From Bacteroidales bacterium (GTDB lineage: Bacteria; Bacteroidota; Bacteroidia; Bacteroidales; WCHB1-69): DNA of 38,720 bases. The DNA is taken from NCBI GenBank assembly GCA_017962275.1, contig JAGCVQ010000023.1, forward strand, positions 1 to 38,720, given 5' to 3'. This document shows positions 33,801 to 38,720 of this stretch, one piece after another. Each line of letters begins with the position of its first letter. Positions within the stretch are counted from its first letter, which is position 1. The position numbers and the translations under genes are program-made. The notes under the pieces are model-generated. The model made no database searches. It was not told the DNA's origin and saw nothing but the letters and a program-made list of their open reading frames with translations.

Positions 33801-36052
33801 TTGGAGTTGTCTTTCACAACGAGAACCAGATTCTTCTGACCATTATAATTATAAGGAGTGGTGAAGTTGAGTTCTCTCCAGCCAGTTTCAGAAGCGTTCA
33901 AGCCGCCGGAATAGACGAGCTGCAGATTCGAGGTAACGAAATCCGCTTTGCTCTCGAAGGCGTTTTTATCGGTAGTGCCAAGATAGATTTCCACATTGGC
34001 AGTCTTCTTGGTCGTGGTATTAGCCACATTGAAGGCCATTTTGGTAATGGTACCAGCATCCACTTCGTCGGAAGTGAAGATCTGCTGGCTGTAGTTTCTG
34101 GTCTTAGACACATTGACAGGCATTCTGCCATTGCTCTTCGGGGTGCCAGTGATCGTGACAACCTTCGTATCCGTAGCCACATGCTCACCGTCAACATTGA
34201 TGGAGGTGAAGCCGGTCCAGTTGAAAGTGTAGGGTTGGTCAGTTTGAGTGGTGGAAACGGTAGCCGTCATCACAACCTCGTCGCTCACGCAATAGACATC
34301 CTTCGTCTCAGACTTGGTCAAGACGGGCGTCTGGTGCAGGTTGATGGTGATGTAGGAGAACATCGGAGACGGACATCCGTCATTCTCGTAAGAGACTGCG
34401 AAGAAATAGAGGACCGTATCCTTGTTCGTGGACGGCATATAGTCGGCCAAGTTGATGGTCAGCTCGTTGCTGCCGATATAGGTTTCCGGATCGAGGTAAG
34501 TGGAGAAGTAGTTCTGCAACGGCAGGGTGCCAGCCACAAGCCAACCGAATTGCATTGATTTGTTGGGCAGGAAAGCCGTGTACCATTTCACCGTGTTGGC
34601 ACACTCCTCGTCCAGCTCAGCAGAGAGGGTGAGGGTCGCGCCATTGAGAGCCTCGAGACAGAAGTCGGTCAGCTCGGGGGTGTTGATCTCCGGAGGAGTC
34701 ATCTCCTTGAAGGTGACCTTGAAGGTAAGGGAGGCGCCGACACAATCGAGCGTATCATTATAAGTGTTGATCTGACGGATGGTGAAATAGTTGTCACCGG
34801 GAACATTGAGGTTCGTCAGAGCCGGGGGTGCATCGTTCCAAGTAGGAGCAGAGTACAACGTAAGCGGGTAATACCATTGGAAGTGAGGAGTGCACTGGGT
34901 GTCATCCAGACCGTCCTCATCCATCGTCACGAGATCGAGAAGATCATCGACGGTGAATTCGGCGCACTTGCAAAGGACGGCGTCCTCAGCTTGCACGACC
35001 GGGGTGTGACGGACGAAGAAGTGAACTCTGTAGAGGCTGTCCGTTTGGGTGATGGCACAATCAGAATTGGGGTTGAGTGTGCGGTTGAACGCAACGAGAG
35101 TGTCAGGAGTGGTAACAGAGAAAGTGTACGGGGGCTGGCCAAAGGTCCAGGTCTCGTTTTGACAAACTTCCTTGGAGTATTCACCGAAGACGGGATAAGC
35201 GATAGTGTCAGAAGAAAGGATCTCGCCGCAGCAAGATTGGTGACCGCCGATGAAGTCGGTGGTTTCGTTTTCGTTCCAAGTGAGGTTGTTCCAAGCGGTA
35301 CCGCCGACGCGCTCACGCAGGTTCATGATCAGTCTGTACTTACCCGCAGCTTTCCATTTGAGTTGGACCAGGGTGCGGGTCTGGGAGAAGAAGTCATAAT
35401 AGAAATAGTCAAGTGCTTCTGTGTAGATGGGGGTCATGCCCATAGCAGGGATGAGCTGACCGAGTTGGTTCACAACGCTGTAGGGAGTACCCTGACCGAC
35501 GGGCACGGCGCCGGGATAGTTGGTCGGGGTGTTGCAGGTGATGCCGTGGAACATGTCCGGGGCAACTGCTTGCTCGCAACAGCCGAAGCCATTGGGCACT
35601 CTGCCACCAAGCCACGTGATGCGGTTGCAAGCGCCCGTGGTGTCGTTGATCTCGGCATAGAGTGTGTAAATGTCAAAATCCACATAGTAGGAGAGATTGT
35701 CATTTACAGTCACCCAATTCCCGTTCTCGTCCTGACGTTGCAGGATCCAGTCGAGGGAGACCTTAGTCTTGGGAGCCAAGTTGCACGCGTCGCAAAGGAA
35801 CAGCTCGTACAGCTCGGTCCTACCAACATTGGCGTTGCCGTAATAATCATACGGGTTGTCAGGGTTGATGAAAACCCCGTGGCCCAGAGTATGATCCAAC
35901 GGCAGCAAGCCATCAGGCGACATTTGCGCAACACCCTCTATGGTGTCGGGCTGCAAGTTCTTGATGATGAACCCGCAATTTTGCGCCTGCGCACTGAAGC
36001 TCAGAAGCCCCAGCAGAATGCTCAGAAAGCAAATTGATAATAGTTTTTTCAT
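24866..36052 (-). CDS. Giant T9SS-secreted multidomain adhesin-like protein
   Basis: 3,728 residues in one uninterrupted frame. Signal peptide MKKLLSICFLSILLGLLSFSAQAQ. The last 86 residues or so (from about 3643, MEVWPNPAP, then LTGKQVYAGE, GSYIMTV and KKVIVTTLAR) form a type A T9SS sorting domain, so the protein should cross the outer membrane through the gliding/Por secretion system and be attached to the surface. Between lie many Ig/PKD-like beta domains: HYR-like domain near 850-970, a run of eight Cys-containing SprB-like repeats at about 1454-2235, and two adhesin-type domains at about 640-805 and 2804-2955. The second resembles gingipain/HagA cleaved-adhesin domains (FESG, then DDWLITPAI and YFDDF). 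Composition is Thr/Asn/Asp/Val-rich and Lys/Arg-poor. The closest described parallels are SprB-type adhesins. It has its own promoter and terminator. Confidence 0.92.
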   Translation of the reverse strand: MKKLLSICFLSILLGLLSFSAQAQNCGFIIKNLQPDTIEGVAQMSPDGLLPLDHTLGHGVFINPDNPYDYYGNANVGRTELYELFLCDACNLAPKTKVSLDWILQRQDENGNWVTVNDNLSYYVDFDIYTLYAEINDTTGACNRITWLGGRVPNGFGCCEQAVAPDMFHGITCNTPTNYPGAVPVGQGTPYSVVNQLGQLIPAMGMTPIYTEALDYFYYDFFSQTRTLVQLKWKAAGKYRLIMNLRERVGGTAWNNLTWNENETTDFIGGHQSCCGEILSSDTIAYPVFGEYSKEVCQNETWTFGQPPYTFSVTTPDTLVAFNRTLNPNSDCAITQTDSLYRVHFFVRHTPVVQAEDAVLCKCAEFTVDDLLDLVTMDEDGLDDTQCTPHFQWYYPLTLYSAPTWNDAPPALTNLNVPGDNYFTIRQINTYNDTLDCVGASLTFKVTFKEMTPPEINTPELTDFCLEALNGATLTLSAELDEECANTVKWYTAFLPNKSMQFGWLVAGTLPLQNYFSTYLDPETYIGSNELTINLADYMPSTNKDTVLYFFAVSYENDGCPSPMFSYITINLHQTPVLTKSETKDVYCVSDEVVMTATVSTTQTDQPYTFNWTGFTSINVDGEHVATDTKVVTITGTPKSNGRMPVNVSKTRNYSQQIFTSDEVDAGTITKMAFNVANTTTKKTANVEIYLGTTDKNAFESKADFVTSNLQLVYSGGLNASETGWRELNFTTPYNYNGQKNLVLVVKDNSNQSQDNKYFSCSQTEDYMSMIIATDGVLPTDPTTYTGTVNKYQYRSDVKFTVIPAINANAQTVYNQLNPENECGHAYSTSVYVVDANGCVSQPVQFDYTGNDTLAPVVTPAARVTRVEGCNVNENNDVLFETLADFDQANIDVTDDAVVIGDKCGLPYVTFTHADTHLAGPCEDTIIRVYTFTDKCGRTATFTDSIISRDTQKPIFLDPVTNQSPYIRMIPERGMNCTFNAPEKPAFVHAILPVVSDNCTTMDSLWLMDHATFYWENSELFNQVLAPGTIDIFGPQVGNQLTVKVVIEDACGNADTAMILYFNRPDTLEIETPSITVDPANICLGETATLTFDPEKVTFDEDFALATPLTIVWNNLENEVEFSDTNAAVTTVTPAVGDKTYHFQVTVTDAYGCTATSEYAPLFVKDNPHVKIIKDVRNGAIEPYCPNYGDLTIVAVDAATETHIPNLRYTWTGESVNVNASIEDTSFIVIVPDYCDWHYTANVHVVDTIYGCVGDATITVWAADTAGPKYLGDVINETVPVEENCKMYVPDFIHYLNNANIVDNCYSFSEFYQSFRQDPEAGTEMTEDTPVTIYVTTPCQAAEYPIVNKFFARVPENKLHVSAAVVPAEDCEPADFTFTATPENGIGTITYTWTKANSTWTANGQVVTNTETVAAGAVSSTYTYTVKAVDAVHCEATASVNVTVYKTIVDIDTVTYPNTNCVAPWNGQLVVFHAPIGTHYELTQDNFYMERVSEVPGWDTQVQENTLIFDYLQEGNYLLTVTTPNGCVSTFDVTIREAKPTITFNNEVTPHNPTYCTNDNGYITIVAEPGYTYEVYNANGVLVPSPYTGLTVGDYRIVKTSTVNRCQAETWFHIDESETTMEFTVSASANTLCGDEEFNGKVAFTTTGWTYTVTDDNGEVIYEGAATTLNTLAEGTYQVAGVHNQTGCTHTEPATVVNGRNNPVFTATTTPNNYCENEDGLVNGAITMTPATTYTYTVTNTDEDVIVTNLSALAAGNYNVYALNENNNCWHDTNVVVENDFYYPTANATSQENTSCNPEVLAYNGSISIAVSADVEGTTITNANNAFNNKIKPFEVNLVCDENEVDITTQFAASPATFSGLNSGIYNFTVTSKFFCTVEGEVEIDQHEMPALVMHATPNTMCEPTFEKPGNGTIVMDSVTTEFNHVYYRDPIFDYSFYFASTTPAEGFESVNGYYPGTQLQVNYWVPISYTMYYLADSLYYVQVYDRLTGCDVADTITVPMGRDNIVAEAQATPNKNCKAPYDGTVTATATAYKLNTEDYNLDAVLSFRLVGDDNDFATEYQLGTITAGTLNSTFTTTFTGIPDGTYTLLVQDTTTKCVYPFEGAVTVEKTESDIVITPTITPNHACQIEGETTTPWDGTLAAVASSEMFANAQWVYKFYSVDSLGVVWHKEANATYGTTNSWNSLETGAYTVIALDNVSGCSQDSVFAVPTDNVCAPEVTFNVIGENNIPYHFCLNTNPAQICAVATTTNPDCPATEYSYKWHVDCHSLDFNGPCVEVATDEVHNCTYTVTVTSLATGCKTVESITVVIDPIHTINYLVNDMPFLASPRTVYNCVNEDVKIGIEQNSWVEAWWTNAHVTPLPQGNPEYDFIVAANSTTPNQMYSYCVNVVDDHGCPATGVINLISKPLPTVTVYDTACTEFSIDNETFVYEDGTPDADYNVHFEYQEVTPKAGSNGCDSITIHKITLLGEPTITGTLPSAFCAGTTVQSVLNLLTITNAIDTVVYINGQYAPKTAALTYSQCSTINMQVIAFSGSYSAEYGDHVSCSTGENYSFVVNAAPVFTEDLVLEPYCADGEAQPVDVPGHNCNICNSNDPVQTGCSLKLYVLDTDEGNSVIEYLGVVNGDQFSFVPNAEYDGKLLALTLSNGCGSITTFDTLHIDATTIHINDVTICEGLALDIDAILGKHYDNVTTYLLQPVAIGGSTTHDVEYQEIVYNGEPMIPEYNGYGLYFVVDNNICHEIVTDTATITVNPLPVLEIGDIESDLCYDNAAAELAAAIETQFASEEGWLVPAATSADTTIEVWTEGFESGVIPADWTTYTNGQGAGWTITNENPHSGSNASISVSYVDATYQEISVDDWLITPAINVETGMKLSYFHRNYSSPSYQDKYDVYVLNSNVFDENATPIATNIIPSTTWSENVINLNSYAGQTVYVAFRHQDNGMWKLYFDDFTLTQDFKQYATAGAVVEAIKNTPNTDVYYYVANGCGADMQYVGNFRILFPLTIGGGNVTVCPDATLADVTNQFTPSITLGNYSINEVGVYYTVGTGDQAVVLTDNDELADYGVTSGSAIAVNVTPVDVENCGAASAPVTVTFLTEEPVEPTFKPACSGNHLSAFIATQPDWNTTNAEHPMSLLDPDESYWQVYDATIHTVDPDEYVVDAEYADQVEGIWVRYVWVTECGETVGSWFKQLIINDAPVITNLVNEIAICAGTTVEESDLNLAVVYNGNEDKYDTVYTLDGAQFNFPHQFTTPGEYELKVTIHGDQTCCGDAVEELTITVNAIPEPHAVGDTMVCLDGEAHLNVVTPAEGSEYAWYYGTTQIGTGTDLNVTFGVTDNPAEATITVGGNTITVTKQLTYEFTVVETVNNCSSVSMVNESIDPYKLDVVTVKVTDLPQFVFYDKDGNKTHHIDAAEGNAFTKYYWEIDKHCPNEDILVWVDFTIYHNDTLIANDHIGDYIFTQELASVTGGSVNYWTHSDSIHWSPGSWTPQNNLPDYKKVFRYNASIPSTNAANSATTNHFPNASMFSGNTNVYRDLYLYFLDDIDTVKKLFAPFTIAGEYKVVYRLRATDNNNYWTNPYYNHDLGTNDLFVGGSNPFLGNITLLACDSITITVENPFVPSNTPSENVAPELAPALSLDDVPAPDMEVWPNPAPAVTTTLKARVHNLDGNATVTLTTLTGKQVYAGEIYIDNDNYYFEFNVNSLSVGSYIMTVRTATDIITKKVIVTTLAR
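29340..31695 (-). repeat. Eight SprB-like protein repeats inside the giant gene
   Basis: Coding repeats beginning with a pattern of the form [TS]xN..C. Starts near residues 1454 (YPNTNC), 1551 (TPHNPTYC), 1627 (SANTLC), 1709 (TPNNYC), 1788 (SQENTSC), 1896 (TPNTMC), 2012 (TPNKNC) and 2121 (TPNHAC). Each has G-x-[IV] about 10 residues later, a Y-x-[VF] strand, and an ending around GC or C before an xxVxxx strand. Spacing is 76-116 residues. Residue positions are estimated from nucleotide positions. Confidence 0.75.
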
Positions 36053-36124
36053 ACTGTTTTTGTTTAATTTGTAATTTATATTATTTATTTTTCTCTATTC
36101 GATTCGTTTTTTGCCTTTAATTCA

Positions 36125-36173
36125 ACACTATACATTACTTTACACTATACATAATTTTTAACCTGCAAAAATA
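36125..36173 (-). promoter_or_regulatory. Promoter and leader of the giant gene
   Basis: TATTTTTG at 36166-36173 on the minus strand, behind a nine-base A-tract and TG, the layout shared with the tRNA promoters. The leader is about 105 nt. Within it acactatacat occurs twice (36125-36135 and 36142-36152, 17 bp apart). Confidence 0.65.
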
Positions 36174-36380
36174 CATTTTTTTTTCATTGTTTGTCTTTTC
36201 GCGGCTTTTTTTTTCGTTTTTTTTGAAATATTCTCTAACTCGCTTATATACAGAATCTTATATACTCACATTTAGTTATTAAAACTTTTCAACACGGTAT
36301 CAACAGCTTCAAAATGCAGACAATTCCGCCATTCTTCCCACTTTTCCCGTCTATCTTCTTATACGAAAGGGGGGAGGATT
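36174..36380. other. Spacer without recognisable features
   Basis: T-rich near the giant gene promoter (the promoter A-tract on the other strand), then ordinary AT-rich sequence. No ORF or hairpin stands out. Confidence 0.4.
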
Positions 36381-36436
36381 GGTTACATGGTTACACGGTT
36401 ACACGGTTACACGGTTACACGGTTAGGGGGTTAGAA
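36381..36436 (+). repeat. Seven-unit octad array ggttacac
   Basis: Seven 8-bp units in perfect register: ggttacat, ggttacac four times, ggttaggg, ggttagaa. It is the longest near-perfect array in the window. Confidence 0.9.
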
Positions 36437-36475
36437 CTGGGACAGAATGGGTAGAACAGTAGTAGCGTACGGTTA

Positions 36476-36538
36476 GGCAAGGGGTTGGCAAGTATATGGC
36501 AAGCCAAAAGACTTGCTTTGACTTGCCAACCCCTTGCC
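36476..36538. repeat. 18-bp perfect inverted repeat
   Basis: ggcaaggggttggcaagt at 36476-36493 and its exact complement at 36521-36538, 27 bp apart. The loop contains further short complements (ggcaag, acttgc). It overlaps the period-11 array to the right. Confidence 0.8.
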
Positions 36539-36573
36539 AACCCCTTGCCTAACCCTTGCCTAACCCTTGCCTG
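36523..36573 (+). repeat. Period-11 tandem array
   Basis: ttgccaacccc twice, ttgcctaaccc twice, then ttgcctg: four and a half 11-bp units in register. Confidence 0.85.
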
Positions 36574-36657
36574 TGTAGGGCTGCCGCATTATACCTGTAG
36601 GGCTGCCGCAATGCGACAGCCCTACAGGTATAATGCGACAGCCCTACAGGTATAATG
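36574..36657. repeat. 37-bp inverted repeat built of 22-bp tandem units
   Basis: Left arm 36574-36610 and right arm 36612-36648 are complementary except for two C/A mismatches, with a single base between. Each arm is about 1.7 copies of a 22-bp unit (tgtagggctgccgcattata plus cc on the left). The right side extends into a third partial copy to 36657. A transcript would fold into a very long hairpin. Confidence 0.88.
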
Positions 36658-36685
36658 AATATATGGTATATATTATATATAAGAA

Positions 36686-36709
36686 AGGCCCGGGAATCCT
36701 CCCAGGCCT
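36686..36709 (-). terminator. Terminator of the OmpA/PorE-like gene
   Basis: A 10-bp stem with one G-U pair (36709-36700 with 36695-36686), a 4-nt loop and a pyrimidine-rich ttctt tail on the minus strand, 37 bp after the stop codon. Confidence 0.8.
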
Positions 36710-36748
36710 AACCATGTAACCATGTAACCGCGTAACCCTTTAACCCTA
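36709..36748 (-). repeat. Octad array overlapping OmpA/PorE-like stop codon
   Basis: Five 8-bp units, read on the plus strand as taaccatg twice, taaccgcg, taaccctt, taacccta. The gene's TAG stop (36746-36748) lies in the last unit and the terminator stem begins at the other end. Confidence 0.85.
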
Positions 36749-38683
36749 CTTGATAATCTTGAACTCCGTTCTCCGGTTGGCGGCGCGGCCTTCGTCGGTG
36801 GTGTTGTCGGCCACGGGCACGCGCTTGCCGTAACCCTTGTACTGCAGCCGCGTGGCAGGGATGCCCTTGGCCACGAGGTAGTCGTAAACCGCTTTCGCAC
36901 GGTTCTCGGAAAGACGGTCGTTGTATTCGTCCGTGCCTTGGTCGTCGGTGTGACCGCCAATCTCAATGCGGATGTCGTTGGTCCGCAGGTAATCAGCTAA
37001 CTTGTCCAGCTCCACATACGACTCGGGCTTCAGCTCGGTGCGGTCGAAATCGAAGAAGACATTCTTCAAGGTGACCACAGTACCCACGTCGGTGGGCTGC
37101 AGAAGGATGTCCTTCAGATACGGGGAGAGCTCCGAGTAGGTCTTCTCCACCTGGAAGTTCTCGGAATAGAAGGGGTAGTCGGGATGGGAAACGTTGAGCA
37201 GGACGTTGCCGCCGGTATGGATGCAGGCCAGATAGCCGCCGGTCTGCGGATCGGAAGTGGTGGCGGTCAGCAGCTGCCGCGTATTCAGGTCGATCATCTC
37301 GATGCGGGCTGCCAGCGGATCCCCGGTGAAGGCATCGCGCACATGTCCCTTGATGTAGGTGACGGGATTGGGACGCAAGCCGTCGTCCAGCACAAAGCTG
37401 TAAAGGTCGAGACCACCGTATCCCCCACCCTTGTCGGAGGAGATGTAGGCCATGGTGCCGGTGGCGTTGATGAAGATGTTGATCTCGTCGGCGGGCGAGT
37501 TGAGCGGATAGCCCATGTTCTGGGGTTCGCTCCAGCTGCCATCCGACTGGAGGGTCGTGTAGTAAAGGTCGTAGCCGCCCATGCCTACCCGACCGTTGGA
37601 GGCGAAGTAGAGGGTGCGGCCGTCGCTGTGGATGAAGGGGGCGGCATCGTCACCCGGGGTGTTGACAGCGGGACCGAGGTTCTCGGGGATGGAGAACTCC
37701 CCTTCGGCCGTCATGGTGGTCTTCCAGATGTCCATTCCGCCAAAACCGCCGGGACGGGAGGAGGCGAAATAGATCGTCATGCCGTCGGCGGCCATCGTGG
37801 GTTGGCTTTCCCACGCCTGCGTGTTCACCGGGGCACCGAAGTTGCGGGGGCGAGACCAACGTTCCCCCATGCGCTTGGCCCAGTAGAGATCGCAGCTGCC
37901 CATCCCGAAGTCGGCATCGCACATGGTGTAGAGCAGGTACTTGCCGTCGGGGGAGAGACACTGCGCCCCTTCGTTGTAACCGGTCTTCACCGGAGCACCC
38001 AGGGGAGTGCGGGGGAGCCAGTTACCACCGGCCCCCATCCGGCTCGCATAGAGGTCCTCCTCGTTGAGACAGAAAGCGCACACCGTCTGCTGGTCGCGGG
38101 GACGCTTCACGGTGAACACAATCTCGGCATCGTCGGCGGTGATGGCCGCGAGGTACTCATCCCATTCGGAGTTGACCCCCGATCCGAGGTTCACCAACTC
38201 GAAACTGTGCGGATGCTTCATCGCCTCGATGGCGAAACGGCAGTTGGCAATCGTCTTCTGCGCATCGGGGTGCACGTCGGAATATTGAAGTCCCTTCTGG
38301 AGGAAAGTCTGCAACGTGCGGAGCGCATATTCGTAGTCACCGCACTTCGCGCCCTCGTTACCGGCAATGTAGTAGAGCATCGGGTCGGGGTCGCCGATGA
38401 GATCGATGGCGCGCTGGTAACAGAGCTTGGCCGAGTCGGACTGGAGACGGAAATTGTAGATGTCGCCCTTCATGATGTAGATATCGGGGAAACCGGGATC
38501 CTTGGTCTGCGCCTGGTCGAGGTAGTCCAGCGCCTTGTTGAAATCCTGCGACTGCATGGCCTGGCTGGCCTTCGCGCATAACGCCGCCGCCTTGGAGGGC
38601 TTCTGGGCATGCGCGGAGGGGAGGATGGCCGTCAGGAGCGACACCATCATTATTATATATACTATCTTTATATTATGTACCAT
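36746..38683 (-). CDS. OmpA family protein with TPR, propeller and CRD (PorE-like)
   Basis: 645 residues. Signal peptide at 1-26 (ending AHAQ), TPR-like helices at about 28-160, a PD40/WD40-like beta-propeller at about 165-430 with repeated DG.TIYFAS-type blades (SPDGKYLLYTM, AADGMTIYFASSRPGGFGGMDIW, HSDGRTLYFASNGRVGMGGYDLY, each separate), a carboxypeptidase-regulatory-like domain at about 440-525, and a C-terminal OmpA domain at about 535-645 whose GHTDDQG and LSENRAKAV carry the peptidoglycan-binding Asp and Arg. This order matches the T9SS component PorE (P. gingivalis PG1058), which links the machinery to peptidoglycan. Unlike that lipoprotein it has no lipobox cysteine. A start at Met12/13 is possible but would shorten the signal peptide. 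Confidence 0.87.
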   Translation of the reverse strand: MVHNIKIVYIIMMVSLLTAILPSAHAQKPSKAAALCAKASQAMQSQDFNKALDYLDQAQTKDPGFPDIYIMKGDIYNFRLQSDSAKLCYQRAIDLIGDPDPMLYYIAGNEGAKCGDYEYALRTLQTFLQKGLQYSDVHPDAQKTIANCRFAIEAMKHPHSFELVNLGSGVNSEWDEYLAAITADDAEIVFTVKRPRDQQTVCAFCLNEEDLYASRMGAGGNWLPRTPLGAPVKTGYNEGAQCLSPDGKYLLYTMCDADFGMGSCDLYWAKRMGERWSRPRNFGAPVNTQAWESQPTMAADGMTIYFASSRPGGFGGMDIWKTTMTAEGEFSIPENLGPAVNTPGDDAAPFIHSDGRTLYFASNGRVGMGGYDLYYTTLQSDGSWSEPQNMGYPLNSPADEINIFINATGTMAYISSDKGGGYGGLDLYSFVLDDGLRPNPVTYIKGHVRDAFTGDPLAARIEMIDLNTRQLLTATTSDPQTGGYLACIHTGGNVLLNVSHPDYPFYSENFQVEKTYSELSPYLKDILLQPTDVGTVVTLKNVFFDFDRTELKPESYVELDKLADYLRTNDIRIEIGGHTDDQGTDEYNDRLSENRAKAVYDYLVAKGIPATRLQYKGYGKRVPVADNTTDEGRAANRRTEFKIIK

Positions 38684-38691
38684 CTGGATAC

Positions 38692-38720
38692 AGTTTAGAG
38701 TTTAGAGTTTAGAGTTTAGG
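38692..38720 (+). repeat. Heptad array agtttag at window edge
   Basis: Four perfect agtttag units and one more base, continuing past the window, just upstream of the OmpA/PorE-like start codon. Confidence 0.85.

Noticed and set aside
36574-36657. Insertion-sequence end or MITE with terminal repeats
   Set aside because: The arms meet at a single central base, there is no internal segment and no target duplication is visible; better described as a palindromic tandem repeat.

Overview
The window looks like an uncultivated Bacteroidota (Bacteroidales-type) chromosome. Four things in the sequence point there: about fifteen matches to the Bacteroidota -7 promoter box TAnnTTTG upstream of genes; a 3,728-residue exported protein ending in a type A type IX secretion (T9SS) sorting domain; an OmpA/beta-propeller protein with the PorE layout; and genes common in the phylum (meso-diaminopimelate dehydrogenase, RluE without an S4 domain, a TolC/RND/adaptor operon). 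Genus and species cannot be read from it.

Layout. 1-3360: small membrane protein, mutL, a lone FecE/BtuD-type ABC ATPase, tRNA-Ser(UGA). 3361-5490: small accessory patch with a gene remnant and an AbiEi/AbiEii type IV toxin-antitoxin pair with its own candidate operator. 5531-8250: rluE, a membrane-anchored WG-repeat protein, ddh. 8387-13035: patchy accessory region with an AAA-ATPase fragment, a 199-bp duplicated tail of an alpha/beta hydrolase, a 33-codon Cys4 ORF coupled to a PhzF-family gene, an intact AAA_14/DUF4143 ATPase behind paired palindromes, an outer-membrane beta-barrel protein, a methyltransferase remnant and the intact hydrolase. 13099-13378: tRNA-Leu(UAA) and tRNA-Gly(GCC) operon. 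13412-19808: efflux operon (adaptor, RND pump, TolC) with an RsmI-like methyltransferase as probable fourth gene. 19900-24587: cytidylate kinase-like gene, gcvT, trmB, MsbA-like ABC exporter. 24807-38720: the giant T9SS cargo protein and the PorE-like protein upstream of it.

The most unusual feature is not a gene. Nearly every gene boundary outside the accessory patches carries a short array of degenerate 7-bp or 8-bp tandem units in unbroken register (at least sixteen arrays). Several run into coding sequence and supply the stop codon: trmB, the MsbA-like gene, the cytidylate kinase-like gene, tolC and the OmpA gene all end inside or at an array. One array runs in perfect 7-bp register through a start codon. 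These recall the heptanucleotide STRR repeats of cyanobacteria; I do not know of a description in Bacteroidales.

Functionally, the OmpA/propeller protein probably belongs to the cell-envelope T9SS machinery, and the giant protein is a probable client exported by it as a surface adhesin. Two adhesin-type domains in the giant appear to be nested inside other Ig-like domains. AbiE and the AAA_14 ATPase are accessory genes; the remainder is housekeeping (mismatch repair, RNA modification, DAP metabolism, glycine cleavage, efflux).
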